Source: Diogma glabrata (taxonomy: Eukaryota > Arthropoda > Insecta > Diptera > Cylindrotomidae). Taken from it: a stretch of DNA of 64,000 bases. A model generated the notes under the pieces. It saw only the letters and a list, made by a program, of their open reading frames with translations. It searched no databases and was not told where the DNA came from. Of the stretch, positions 19,911 through 31,847 are shown piece after piece; positions within the stretch are counted from its first letter, which is position 1; each line of letters begins with the position of its first letter. The stretch lies in NCBI GenBank assembly GCA_963693315.1, contig OY856186.1, positions 369,174,850-369,238,849 on the forward strand, given 5' to 3'. The translations under genes and the position numbers were made by a program.

Positions 19911-21900
19911 GGTAAACTTTAGCAAACCTGAGGTAAAAACCATATGCACAAAAACGGGCCTGTTTAAACATAATAACTCAATGTCATTACTATACAGAGA
20001 AACCCCAAAACTGTTTTTCGTTTAACTATAAAACTTCAACAATTTACTGTTAAAATACTATTCTCCTTTTTTAACGATGCAAATCAAAGGATTATATAAA
20101 AAATTGTAACATTAACCCACCTTAAGCCGGTCTGTCAATAAAATCCTGATTCCTGATAATTTGTTTCTTCATTCAACTGCAAATAAAACAGAATTTTTAA
20201 AGTATGAAAACTGGTTTTCTTTAATTAATATAATATATACTTATTTATTTCATCTGTTTACTATTCAAAATGTTGTTTTTTTTTAAATCTATTTTTTTTA
20301 AATGTCGTTCGTTTAAAATGTTAAATAAAACCTTCATTATAACTATATTTATTTCTATTTTGTTTTATTATTACTGTTATTATCTGACTATTATCTAAAC
20401 ATATTTATTCATTATTTATGAATATCATAATTATTTTTTTTGTATTCGTAATTTATTAGGTAGTTAAACAAACCGAAAAAACTAGAACAATTTACAAAAG
20501 AAAGCAATAAGGATATAATAAAAAGAAAAAATTCTTATAATTTTTTTTCAATAAATCACAGTAAAGTACATCATCTAATTAATGAATAATCATAATAATA
20601 AAATTAAATAATGATTATTATGTGTATAATTATTTATGTAAGTATATATGATTTTATTGTAGAATATACTAATATGTTGGCTTTTTTTTACTAAAAATAA
20701 TTGATAATAATTAATTAATAAATGGTAGTTACATATTTTTGTAATTCATTTAACTGTTATTTTTTGTTGCGATTACATAAAATTCATATAATTTTGAATT
20801 TAATTGATTATTTTGTTAATTTTACAAAAATTATTTTTTTTACATTTGTTGTTATATAAGTAGATTATCGGTGAGTGATGTTGACAAATAAATTGAATAC
20901 AATTTTTACGAACTTTAAGTTAAACAAAACATTAATATATTAATTAATACCTCATTAATATATTTACCATATCGGCGTAAATAGATAAATTGGAAACTCA
21001 ACTTTTATGTCTTGGTTTCAGAAAAAAATTTTTTTTTGGATCAGAAAACAATTAAAAAATAAATTAGTTTTTAAAATCATTCCAGAATATTTCGTCTGAA
21101 AACTAAAAATGATATCCTACGGACATGACATATAACATAAAGTGTGGCGATAACTATCAGTTCCAAAATATTAAATAGTTCCAATAGTTCCACAACATTA
21201 ATTCCAACAATTAAAATAACAAAAGTTAGTTTGTGTCTCGTTTGGTTACTTTTTCATTATCTTGCAACTGTTGCATGTAAATTACTGTCGTTTTTGAAGT
21301 AAAACTTCTTTAGGCGCGATATGACGAGTAACTCAATTCTTTTTTCGGACGGAAGTAACATTTTTAAACATGAAATTATTAAAGTCTTATTAAATTCTTT
21401 ACACACGGTTGAAGTAAAACTTCTTTGGCTACTGTGGCAGATATTACTAAAAATATTAAATATAAAATAAATATGTCATATTGAAATTTAGCGTAGCTTT
21501 TATTGACAGTATAATTTACAACATGTAAGGAAGAAAATAAAAAGTAGAGAAAACCTGTTTATTTGAATTATAACTAGTGAAATCTGGTTGCATTTGTTTA
21601 TATAAGTGTTGTGTTGTCGCTAGTTTTGAAATGTAAGAGTAAAACAGAACTAACTTCATTCAAGTTCTTTTATTACTTTTTGTTTGATGATTATTAGAGA
21701 CTTCCTTTTTGATAGTTCATAGAAAAAGATGTAATGTTTTTAATTGGAATAAAAATAATCTTGAAGAATCGTGTTTTGGTTATCAAAATATGTGAATCAT
21801 TTCAGAAGTGGGATATTAAAATTCATACCCACGGACAGTATTAAATTGTAATTAAATCACCGTAAAAGAAGAACTAAGTTGAAATCGTCGTCAAGAATGC
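19911..21900. other. No gene seen; strongly A/T-rich
   Basis: No coding frames. The palindromic GAAGTAAAACTTCTTT occurs twice, at ~21,296 and ~21,412. Around 20,120-20,155, CTGTCAATAAAATCCTGATTCCTGAT could be a retroelement 3' end. Confidence 0.5.
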
Positions 21901-21904
21901 GGTT

Positions 21905-22130
21905 ACTAATGCCGTAATTCACCGAAGAAAGTAGATTAATTTTAAAAGCAAATTATCGTCGTCCAAAACTAAAAGGTAATTCAGAGTATGAACAACAAAA
22001 CTTTAATCAACGAAATCAACCATCGGCACCGCTTACTAATAAGGATACCATTATACCAGTGACCTATTATCAAACATCACATAATCTTAAGACTCCAGAA
22101 TATCAACTTTGATATTAAACACCGTACCGG
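21905..22130 (+). pseudogene. Gag-like Asn/Gln-rich fragment
   Basis: A frame from ~21,935 reads LILKANYRRPKLKGNSEYEQ followed by a Gln/Asn-rich stretch ending NLKTPEYQL and a stop. The composition suggests the C-terminus of an LTR-element Gag, but no diagnostic motif is present. Confidence 0.2.
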
Positions 22131-22612
22131 TAAACAAATGTTGCATGTAGATTGTTGATACCTCAACAGATAAAAAATATATCAACCAACCCTGCTCATT
22201 TCAATAATGCAAAATTGCATTATTATATTAAATTAATTTTCTTTATAATAACTTGATATAATTGTTAACGCAGCAAAAATTGCTTATTTAAAAGAAAATG
22301 AATTTCCATAAATAAATAAGAATTATCTTAACATTAAACCAAATAATATGTTATTTTTCTTCATCATACAAATCTTCCAGTAAATCTAACTGTCCAGCCC
22401 CACCAGTGAAAAGCGGGTTAGCTATTATTGAAGGTCTGTACATGGTCCTTCGAGTAAAATAAAGTGACCAGTAATAGAAAAACAGTCATACACTTTATTA
22501 AAATCAGTTAACATAAACAACTAAGAACATTTAAAACAAGTTCAAATCGAAGTAATACAAAAGCAATCAAACAAAACAACTATTGCAATATATGTGACGC
22601 TGTTTGTACATG
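22131..22612. other. No gene seen
   Basis: A/T-rich. A less A/T-rich patch at 22,390-22,470 carries no frame or repeat that could be named. Confidence 0.5.
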
Positions 22613-23814
22613 TGTAACGTCTGGGTATTCTTAATTCAATAATAACACATATTCAAGCATTTCCAATGTTTCAATTTTGTTTCTTCTCAATTAAAAATTT
22701 CATAATTCAATTTCTCCAATAATGAAATTTTCAAATTCAAAACATAACGATTAATTCTTCAAAACCGCTAAATAAAAGAATAAACTGAAATATTGAACAC
22801 ACTCAGAAAGAACGAAAAAACGAAAGAAAGAACGAAAACAACGAAAAATTAGAATAGACTGTCATGGCGAATTTGGTTCATAAAATTCCATGTTTGAACT
22901 TAGATTAATTCATTCGATGTTTAAACTTTAATTATTCAACATTTTAATTTTGAGTTGAAGAACTATGTTCTATTTTTTGAATTTAATTGTTTAAATTAAA
23001 ATAAAAATTAATTAAAGTAAAGGGTCTTCCACGTCCCACAAACGTGAACCGTGAAAAGTTATAAAATAACAAAATAATAAATGTGCCACAATGGCGATAA
23101 TTTGTAGTCATTTTCCATATTTAAACTTTAAGTTTTAATCTTGTTTTCTTGGAAAAAAAAATAAATTAGTTAAAAACAAAAATTACATGTTTAATCTTGA
23201 ACATTGTTTCTGGTGTTTTATAAAAACAAATGTTTGAATTGTGTGGTGGAAATCACTTTGTTAAATAAACAAGAAAAAGAAAGAACAATTACACTAATGA
23301 TAATGAAATTAAACCAGATTTATGCAGATCATGACCAAAGGTTACAGAACCACACAAAATATCTTGCTTATGTGGTAATTGTGCTGTATTTATTCAATTG
23401 TGGATTTATTGATCAGCCGTTTTTTATGAAACCTGTAAAGCATTTAATTGGCGTGTCATAAGAAGAGCGTTTCAGATTTCGTCAATTACCAAACCTATTT
23501 GTATATATACATATATATATGTCCAGCCTGCATCAATGGTTGCAGTCCGTAAAACAAAACAAGGATCATATATTTGCTGGAAGTAATCAATTTGCGGGGC
23601 AGCTAGGAATTGATCGAGGAATTGAATGGGAAAACAACAAATCCAAGTAACAAACTTCTTATTTATCTTTACTATTACTAATGATTAAATTTTTGTTATT
23701 ATTTTTATTATCAAATAATTTTTTTAGATGATAGGCTAAATTAATAAAAAAAGAGATCTCCAAACCTAACTTCGTCTGGAATACTTAGTCTATCCCGTTA
23801 ATTTATATATATAT
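22613..23814 (+). repeat. Pao-type LTR, copy A (ends truncated by copy B)
   Basis: Starts TGTAACGTCTGGG. It includes a TCATGGCGAATTT region and an LTR-like tail (GATAGGCTAAA, GAGATCTCCAAAC, CGTCTGG, ATCCCG) at 23,727-23,795. It abuts copy B directly. An 85-codon frame at 23,204 shows no known domain. Confidence 0.55.
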
Positions 23815-25037
23815 TGTAACGTCTAGTTATTTTTTGAATTAAATAATTGAAACACATTTATTACATTTCGGAATGTATTGATAAACGTATCAACATTTCT
23901 GATATTTCATTTTCTCTTCTAAATAAAAACTCATAATTCATTTCTTAAAACGAGAACAAAAAACCTTTCAAATTCAAATATAATCTTCAAACAACTAAAT
24001 AACGAAAAATAATATTGAACTTACTCACAATAGCGATAAACTGAACGAAAAAAATGTTTTTCGTCAAGTTGCTAGATTTTGTTTTTGTCCACAAAAATTA
24101 TTAAAAATGTCAGATGGCATTTTTTCTAGTGAGGATTCCAAGTTTTGTTTCCAATCGAACAACATTAAATTTAAAATATTTAATTTTTCCTAAAATTAAA
24201 ATGATTCCAAGTTTGATTATTGAAAAGAGATCAAGTTTCAACTTGAACTGAAAAAAAATTGTTTTGGCGTCTCGGTTAGCCATTGTTTGTAAAATATAAA
24301 TAAATTTATAAAAGAAGAATTCGATTGATGTAAACTTTGAGTTCTAAAAAGAAAAATAATAAAATGATTATTGAGTTTCTAATTAAAATGTGAAATATTC
24401 AATATGTTTTCGATGTTGTAAATAACTGGAGTTTAATAAAACTTAGATACCGCATTGAATGTGAATCATAAAAAAAAGTAGTGAAATAAATAATTAATTA
24501 ATTAAAGAGAAAAAAAGAAATCGTGTTATGTTTGTCCTAAATTTAAAGATATGGTAAAATTTAGTGGAAGATAGAAGCTGGAGGTTAATTGGAATTTGTT
24601 GAAAAAAATTATTTTGGGAAAAGCTGAATGTCGATTGAGAATTTGTTGAAGAAAATTATTTTGGAAAAAGCTGAATGTCGATTGAGAATTCGTTGAAGAA
24701 AATTATTTTGGAAAGAGTTAAATATTAATTGGAGACTTAATGAAGGGATTGTACAAGAATAAGAGGACCAGACCACCTTCAACATACATAACTAAGTTAA
24801 GTTTTTTTCCTTTTTGTATTATTTTTATTGAAATTTTCATTTTTTGCTAAATGTTAGGCTAAATTGTCTTAGTAAGAGATTCCTAACTCAGACTCGTTTG
24901 GATAACACTCCATTATCCCGCACGTATATAAGTTTTTATTTTTTTGTTTTTTTTTGTGGGTTATAAAAGTCCAATACACAACAATATAAATATAATTATT
25001 ATTTCGAAAAGTCCAACATAACACATGGTTTAGCTAC
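23815..25037 (+). repeat. Pao-type LTR, copy B, upstream of gag
   Basis: Starts TGTAACGTCTAG. It contains three tandem ~55-bp units at 24,590-24,720 (GAAAAAATTATTTTGG, AGCTGAATGTCGATTGAGAA) and ends with AGGCTAAA, AAGAGATTCCTAAC, CGTTTGGA, ATCCCGC, a T-run and AAAGTCC. Gag begins shortly afterwards at 25,125. The exact LTR 3' end is uncertain. Confidence 0.6.
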
Positions 25038-25124
25038 ATGTTAAAAGCAGTTTACAAAAACAAAATCTCAAAACGAAGTTCATAAGTTACAAATAAATTA
25101 CAAGTAAATATTTACTTTTTTACA

Positions 25125-26475
25125 ATGGATACAAAAGCTCTGTTCGACCAACTAGCAGAGACAGCTGAAAGCCTTAATCAGCTGGTTACAAACTATAAGA
25201 AGGATCGCAAAGACAGAAAAACGTACGGTTATTGTGAGAGAAAAAAACTTACAGTACAAAGACTGTATCTAGAGTATCAACGGGTGAACGAAATATTAAG
25301 AACCACCAAAGGAATTGATACGAAGCATCCTTACTTCAAAGAACATCGGTTGAAGGTTCACCAATCATATGAGTACATAATGGCTGAACTGAAACAACAA
25401 CAATCAGTACCAGCAGTCGCAGCAACCAAAAACGTAGATGAAGATCAGCAGAATGCCGGTGCCGTTAGTAATCCAGAAAACTCTGTTCCAGATAAACTAC
25501 CAGCATCAACAACTTTTTCAAGTGGTTTATCAACAGCAACAAAATATTTACGAGAGTCATTATTAGCACGAAAACAAGATATAATGAACACACAACTTAT
25601 TTGAAATCTAAGAGGAATTCGACACGCTATTAATTTACGAAAACCGAAAGAACTTTTATTAATAAAACAAAAACAGATCCAAAAACTGGAACTTATTCAC
25701 CATGAAATAATTATATCTTTAGAAAAGGAAGACGATGCAAGATATTTAGAGTTTCAACAAACAACATATTTACAAATATATTACTGATGAAGAAAGAATG
25801 ATGAAGAAAGAAGAAACATTAACTCTTCTGCAGCAATACATTAGTAGAAATAATATAAAAAGATATAGAAATAAACGAATCGAAAATCGATATTAAGCTT
25901 TGACAAATCGATTTTCCTCGTTTTTATGGAGAATATAGCAAGTGGTCATCATTTTACGACCAGTTTAAAAGATTTATTCATGTAAATCCTGAATTGACTG
26001 CAACTTATAAGATGTTTTTACTGAAATCTTACATAGGTAGTGATGCACCCAAAATTATAAGTCTTTTGGAAACAACTGAGCAAAACTACAACACAGCTTG
26101 GGAAATTCTGGCAGCGAGATATAACAACAAAAGATTACTGATAACAAAATACGTAAACACAATTTTATCTCTACCAGTTATTAACACAGAATCGGCTGCA
26201 GCTATCAGAAACCTGCATAATACATTAAGAGAATGTTTACATGCAATAAACAACTTTGGAACAGAAATTAGTTCTTGGAATGCAATTATCATTCCAATAA
26301 TCACAAAAAAAAAAAGATTCCGAAACTCTTAGATTATATGAAACAACACTCGCTAATCCTAGAGAAATTCAAACATTGGACGAATTTCTGAAATTTCTAG
26401 AGGGACGATTTCAATCACTTGAAACTATCTCCAACTCTAGAATAGCCGGCAAAAGTATCATCCAAAGCAGTGTAA
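25125..26475 (+). pseudogene. BEL/Pao-type gag, decayed
   Basis: The first frame (25,125-25,604) opens MDTKALFDQLAETAESLNQL, a helical N-terminal region. After stops, a further frame (~25,915-26,470) reads GEYSKWSSFYDQFKRFIHVN then MFLLKSYIGSDAPKIISLLE and YNTAWEILAARYNNKRLL. This is the conserved Pao Gag core ('F.G....W..F...F...', 'K..YL...L.G.A...I', 'Y..A...L..R'). A frameshift in an A-run near 26,310 and earlier stops inactivate it. RT and integrase of this element are missing, replaced by unrelated sequence from ~26,480. Confidence 0.75.
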
Positions 26476-26719
26476 CGAAGGATAAGACACTACGCGGGAA
26501 TATTTTAGATTTATTTTTTTATTTTTTTACGTGGAGATCGTATCGTTGTGGTTGTATGGTGCTTTTGTTATGTTTTAATCTTGTTAATTAATTATTTTTC
26601 TTTTCTTTGGATCATAAATCAATTTTTTTTTGTTTTTGTATTCGATTAAACCTAGTTAATGTGAAATAAAAAGGTTTATCTGGAAAATTAAGATTTTGAA
26701 AAAGAAAATAAAAGTTTTT

Positions 26720-27795
26720 ATTTGACTAGTAATAATTTCATTTATGCCATTTTGATAAACGGAAAAGATGCATCTGTAGGGGTGTTAGGTGCAGCATATT
26801 TAAAGTTGGGTAGGCCAAAATTTGATTTCATAATAGCGGGACCACTTGTTAATTAATCTATTTACCTTACATAAATCGGCTTATGACGAAGTAAGGCTAT
26901 GCGTCTCTAAAATAAAAGCTAGAAACACGGGGGAGGCCAAGGATGAAATACGAATCGACAAGTTCGATTTGACTAATGCATACATGCCATTGCTTCGTGG
27001 CAAACATAAAGAGCATGGAATGAATGGCTTTGGCTGTTCGATCAGTCTTGGAAACTAAATTAACTAATAAGTTGGAAACAGTATTGGCAAATTCCATCAA
27101 AATGGTACCAGCCAGACTCAGATGCAATTGTCCAATAACTTAAAAGTATGTCATACCGTGCAAAAACAAATAGATTATTGCGAAACTTAGCAGACTACAT
27201 GTTGGTCATTGGAGATAGGTTACAATCACGAGTTCTGTTCCCATTGCTCATGTTCAAAAGAAGATGGGAAAGATTTAAGGATATGCATGACATCATCAAT
27301 TTTTTTGGGGTGGGCACAATGAGGTTCAATAAAAGATGCGCAGCCGTATTTTCGTTTAAAAGAAAAAGTGCAGCAGTTATTGACTTAATCAAACAAGTTG
27401 AGTTCCATGCTACGTTTGGAACATCAACGGAAGATCTAGGGAAACTTGGAAGAATGACAAATCATCGGGAGTGGAACACCAGAACAGAAGTTAATAGTAT
27501 TTTTGTCAAACAAGCTTCACAAACCCACAAGGTATTTAAAATGATTGACATCCTGTACTGCTCTAAATTAGCCAGTGTAAATTTGACAAAATTAACTGCA
27601 ATACTACAACCCATGATTATTCCCAGAATGATATTTGCTGGCCACAGGAAAAGGCATTTTAGTGAACTGTTCAACACTTATATGACAACCGGAGCAACCA
27701 CATCTCTTCGTGGAGGTGATGTACAAGGTTTATCATACAACTTACGTAATGAACGTGAAACAGCTTTCAAGCGCACCAAAGAAGAAGAAGGTAAT
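26720..27795 (+). pseudogene. Unrecognised coding region without visible retroelement motifs
   Basis: A set of overlapping frames with protein-like composition lies between Pao gag and Copia RT. It reads SVGVLGAAYLKLGRPKFDFI (~26,770), then KIDKFDLTNAY-like sequence from ~26,846-27,058. A 232-codon frame (27,148-27,846) follows, including HATFGTSTEDLGKLGRMTNH and LTKLTAILQPMIIPRMIFAG. There are one or more frameshifts and stops. I see no RT, integrase, protease or zinc-knuckle motif and do not recognise a family. Flanking by LTR-element debris is typical of captured non-retroviral viral genes in insects, but identity as a viral relic is only a hypothesis. Confidence 0.4.
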
Positions 27796-28312
27796 TTGGG
27801 TTTTGCAAGGTACACTAACGGAAAATATTTATATGGGGCAACCTGAAATGTTCGAAAATGGTAACAAAGTCTGCAAATTAAACAGAGCTTTGTATGAGTT
27901 AAAACAAGCCAGTCGTGTGTGGAGTCTCGATGAAGCTTTACAAAATATGGAATTCAAGAAGAGTAAATACGATACCTGTATTTACATAAAGAAATTTGAA
28001 AATGAGTTAATAATCATTGCAATGTATGTAGATGATATAAAACTCTTCTCGACAAGTCAAGATTTAATTGATAAATCCAAACAACAACTTCACCAAACAT
28101 TCAAAATGAAAGAAATTGGACCAATTAAATATTGTCTTGGAATAAAAATCACAAGAGGATCAAATTGCATTGCGTTAGATCAAGAAAATTATATTATCGA
28201 AGCACTTGAGAAATTTGGATTATCGAATTGCAATGATTGTAACACTCCAATGATATTTAAAATTATTTCTAAACCAACACCGGCACAAATGTTCGATGGC
28301 ACTAGGGAGGGA
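27796..28312 (+). pseudogene. Copia-type reverse transcriptase, C-terminal part
   Basis: The frame encodes LQGTLTENIYMGQPE, VCKLNRALYELKQASRVW, the catalytic box MYVDDIKLF (28,022-28,048), IGPIKYCLGIKITRG and a stretch ending CNTPM. These are the diagnostic Ty1/Copia RT blocks in order ('G.L.E.IYM.QP', 'V.KL...LYGLKQ..R.W', 'YVDD', 'LG......'). The N-terminal RT half, integrase and RNase H are missing. The tail runs into the purine tract GGGAGGGAG and an LTR-like start, so a deletion joined RT to the 3' end of an element. Confidence 0.88.
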
Positions 28313-28313
28313 G

Positions 28314-28688
28314 TGTTGTGCCGAACATTTAAATTAAATTTAGTTGGCGATGTTTTTGCATTAAAATTAATGAAAACAAAATAGTTTTCAGTTCTTGTTT
28401 ATTCGTTTTCCCAAAAAAAGTTTTGGATTTGATTTCTTTAATAACGAAATTTCCTAGTTATATTTTATTTGTTTAAAAAAAATTATATTGTAATCTTTTA
28501 TTGATTTGATACTGAAGTTATTATCTAATGTCTTTTAAACTAGAAATTTTAAACGGATGTTATATTATTTCATTTCAATTGGAATGGAAGTTGAATTATG
28601 TTTGCTGTATTTTTGGGACAGAAACATTTCAAATATTTTAATTCCCAACGTTGTTGTTGAATCTTGAATAAATTATAGCGCGAATGAC
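28314..28688 (+). repeat. Probable 3' LTR of the Copia element
   Basis: The purine tract AGGGAGGGAG (28,304-28,313) is followed by TGTTGTGCCGAAC. A TG...CA unit may end at AATGACA (~28,688) after GAATAAATTATAGC. No second copy was found in the window to confirm the limits. Confidence 0.45.
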
Positions 28689-28689
28689 A

Positions 28690-29275
28690 AGCTATAAATC
28701 AAAAAGAAAATTCAGGAGAATTATCTAAATTTGAGATTGATAAATTTAAAACTGAAATTGTAGAATTCCACCAAACTTTCGTTGAATACTTAACTCAGTG
28801 GGTTAAGCCATTAGAAGTGTACTCATTGTTTTCGTGGATGCTTTTAAAAGTTAAACCAAGATGAGAGGAAGTTGAAATATGTTATAATTATCTGATAAAC
28901 AAAAATGTCACTTTAAACGAATCCCTTCTTAACAAAGGTCCAAGAAATTGCTGAAGAAGAAATAAATAATAATTTGGAATGGCACAACAAAATAGCTTCT
29001 GATAAGTGAGTATGCGTATTTTCAAAAATGTCTAAGAAATTTCTTGAACAATATATTGATATATTTCGTATGTGTGAATATTTATTTTCTCTACCCGGAC
29101 ATAATGCCAATGTGGAAATAATTTTTTCGCTTATGTCAATTCAGTCGACGGATAAACGGAGTAGACTTTTACCAGAAACAGTAGAAACTATTTTACAGTG
29201 CTTGGTAAATTTAGATCAAAATTGCAGCGAATGTACCATTATATTTCAAAAAATAAAGATATTTTAAAAGCTGCT
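28690..29275 (+). pseudogene. hAT transposase C-terminal (dimerisation) fragment
   Basis: Frame-shifted pieces read FVEYLTQWVKPLEVYSLFSW and LFSLPGHNANVEIIFSLMS, then DKRSRLLPETVE. The pattern 'L..PG.NA.VERIFS.M......R.RL.PETV' is the hATC dimerisation motif of hAT transposases. The N-terminal zinc finger and the catalytic part are missing. It sits between the Copia relic and another LTR copy. Confidence 0.75.
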
Positions 29276-29336
29276 AAAAGTAGCAATAAATACTGACTTT
29301 GTACACTAATAAGCTTTAGTATTCAATACTAATAGT

Positions 29337-29800
29337 TGTAACGTCTGATCATCTTCAAATTAAATAATAAAACACATTTCAAACATTATAATAATCTATT
29401 CAAAACATTTCAAATATTTCTCTCAATAAAAATTCAAATTTCAATAAAAATTATTCAGCAATAGTTCTCATAACGTCTAAAAAAATTTTCATTAAACACA
29501 TTCATAAAAACGAAACGAATTAATGTTGGTAGCTTTACTATTTTGAGTTACAAAAAAACGAAATAAGAAAAAATTATAAAATGCTATCATGGCGTTTGTT
29601 TTAGGGTCATTCCATGTTTGACTTTCAAACAAAATTTAAATTAAAAAGTTTTTTAATTTTCCGTGTTCAATTTGAAAATAAAGAAATTGTATGGTATAAA
29701 TGGTTATAAATTGTAATTTTAAATTGAAAAAAAAGATAAAGGAATTACAAAGGAAAAACAAATCAATCAGAATAAAAGAAAAATTGTTATTATATACATA
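29337..29800 (+). repeat. Pao-type LTR fragment, copy C
   Basis: Starts TGTAACGTCTGATC and follows the order of copies A and B (AATAATAAAACACATTTC, ATCATGGCG, TTCCATGTTTGA). It loses similarity near 29,800. Confidence 0.55.
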
Positions 29801-29899
29801 CAGTGTTTTTTCTTTTTTCGGTTTGCCTAGATCTAGTCAAATATTGGGGTAGCCATGACAGGTCAAATATGTATGAAACTTTGATGAATTTATTAGCAT

Positions 29900-30075
29900 A
29901 AGGAAAAGATTGTGTTATCAGTATATTGCTCATAATTATTGAACAACATTAGCAGAGGGAAGGTAAAATTGAAGGGAAAGATTGTGTTAGTATATTGCTC
30001 ATAAGTACTGAACAACTTTAGTAGAGGGAAGGCAAAATTGAAGGGAAAGATTGTGTTGGAAGGCCTCTTGTTGGA
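29900..30075. repeat. Tandem repeat, ~72-bp unit, about 2.3 copies
   Basis: AAAGATTGTGTTAGTATATTG and GAACAACTTTAGTAGAGGGAAG recur in tandem. The last partial unit ends near AAGGCCTC, itself doubled. Confidence 0.75.
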
Positions 30076-30104
30076 AGGCCTCACGCCTTTTGTTCTAAGG
30101 TAGA

Positions 30105-30500
30105 TTACGGCGCAAAAAAATAGAAGACATCAAAAACAATGATGCTAAATTACAGGCAAGACTTGAACAGATGGACAAAATATCGCGTACACTAAATATT
30201 ATGGTAAGCAGACTTCTGTGCACGGACTACATAAAGGCCAGAACAATGTTCGAGGAACTATGTAATAATGCACTTAACCTTGATGTCACTATAAAGAAGT
30301 TGATTAAATTAAAAAAAATAAGTTTATAATGGTAATGGACTCAGCAGAGTAAGTATATGAAATTCTGCGTAATAGTGGAAAACTGAAAAACACAAAGGTG
30401 TTTGTTCAAAGAGATCTCACCTTGGAAGAGCGCGCACAGAGATCAGATAGGGCATTTCAATTCAAGGGTGTGGCACTATGGATCAATAGTAAAAAGTTCA
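30105..30500 (+). pseudogene. Non-LTR ORF1-like (coiled-coil plus RRM-like) fragment
   Basis: The frame reads KNNDAKLQARLEQMDKISRT and MFEELCNNALNLDVTIKKLI. A shifted part then has LRNSGKLKNTKVFVQRDLT and LEERAQRSDRAF. A coiled coil followed by '..VF.QRDLT.EER..R' is the arrangement of insect non-LTR ORF1 proteins that bind RNA. Stops and frameshifts are present. No endonuclease or RT follows. Confidence 0.5.
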
Positions 30501-31141
30501 AATTTAATAAAGGTGAAATAATTTGTAATATAATAGAAGTTTGTAGTGGTTAATATATTTAAATCTAAATAATTAATCACTACAAAAACTTAAACGATCA
30601 CACGATCAGTTAACGACCATACTCATGACATGAACCATCTGCTTATTCACGCCATCCATACGATAAATTAATTAATTAATTTATTTTATCAATTCGATAT
30701 TCGAACAAAGAATTATGTTCAATGGATTTTTCTTTGTCATTTTGGCTGGCGGTAAACGAAAATATATTCTTCACTTTTATTTCGCGACTCCATGAGTCAA
30801 TAGTAATTTTGCTTAAGTGATTTCGAAGTATTAATTTCACATTTATAAAAATTAACAAAACGCCATTGTTACGGCTTAGATTAAAAATTGATAAATTGCA
30901 TTTTGTTACAAATATTAATAAATTGTAATCAATAAACATTATAACTGAAGTAAATTGGTGTTGTGATTGCTCAACAATATTTCCTCAAATCATCAAGTTA
31001 AAAACTATATCGAAGGCCTTATCACCAAGGTCAGACTAGTCTTACGTAACCTGGATTCTGATGATGCCACCGCATAAATAACCAGTTTTCTGTCAGATCA
31101 TTGCGTGTTATGTTGCTAATTTTAGTAATAAATTTAAACTA
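30501..31141. other. No gene seen; LTR-like tract
   Basis: A tract from ~30,540 contains (TTAA)n and an LTR-like end TTGCTCAACA near 30,975. A short frame (~31,000) reading EGLITKVRLVLRNLDSDDAT has no assignment. A second copy of this tract was not found in the window. Confidence 0.35.
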
Positions 31142-31256
31142 TGTTGTATATGGTATACGTCTAGGCGAACGGTCAAAACATAATGATTAGATAGTAAGCA
31201 AGTTCATGTATAATTATAATATGGAGTTTAATGTGTAAAACATAATTATATTTATG
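31142..31256 (+). repeat. 5' LTR (partial) of a mag-like element
   Basis: TGTTGTATATGGTATACGTC through TTTATGAGA matches the start of the LTR at 32,939. Homology stops at ~31,256, where an unrelated ORF begins. Confidence 0.8.
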
Positions 31257-31846
31257 AGAGGTGTTAGTGAGTGGCATGCCAGCAGGTGAACTTGCAAATT
31301 TGAATGAACTTCACCAAATATTACTTCGCAAAATGACTGGCAATGTTAATGGTGAAGTTAACCCGACCGCTGCTGATCAGATGTTGCGTGAGTTTATAGA
31401 AGACTTGAATATTATGAAAATAACCCACACTTTCCCTGCAAAGTGGTTAGCTAAAAACAGGGTTTGGAAGTGTTGCCAGCATGCATTACAAAAACAATTG
31501 CCACCAATTGAGTTGAAGACTACTGATGTGAAAGAAGGTCGAAATGTCCTGTGGAGTGCAGCTGTGGCAAAATTCAATGAACAAAAGCTTATTGCTCCAA
31601 CAGTGCCAGCAAAGAATCTTTCTAACATGTCCAACAAATTTGCAGTGGACCCATTCTGCTGTATTATAAACCATTACAAAATTACCATGGCTGATCAAGT
31701 GATGAGTCTAGATGACTTGATGGCAATATTAAGGAAGGTAGCTGGATTCACTCAGTCTTCATCAATCAGTGCAGCCGCATGGGCGAGATTCACAACCACA
31801 AACCGTCAGTGGTATGCTTTCTGGGATAACATTACAGTCGGCAATT
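31257..31846 (+). CDS. Unrecognised intact ORF embedded in a mag-like retroelement
   Basis: A continuous frame opens at ATG 31,261 and runs ~195 codons before passing into the element at ~31,846. It contains GELANLNELHQILLRKMTGN, WSAAVAKFNEQKLIAPTVPA and ITMADQVMSLDDLMAIL then FTQSSSISAAAWARFTT. It is mostly alpha-helical by composition, with no signal peptide or membrane segment. There are no protease, RT, integrase or zinc-knuckle motifs. Its left junction cuts the LTR and its right junction falls in the integrase. It is free of stops, unlike the decayed flanks. A captured non-retroviral viral or host gene is possible. I do not recognise it. Confidence 0.5.
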
Positions 31847-31847
31847 C

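Noticed and set aside
29893..30084. Minus-strand repetitive frame
   Set aside because: Produced by the 72-bp tandem repeat; no independent evidence of coding.
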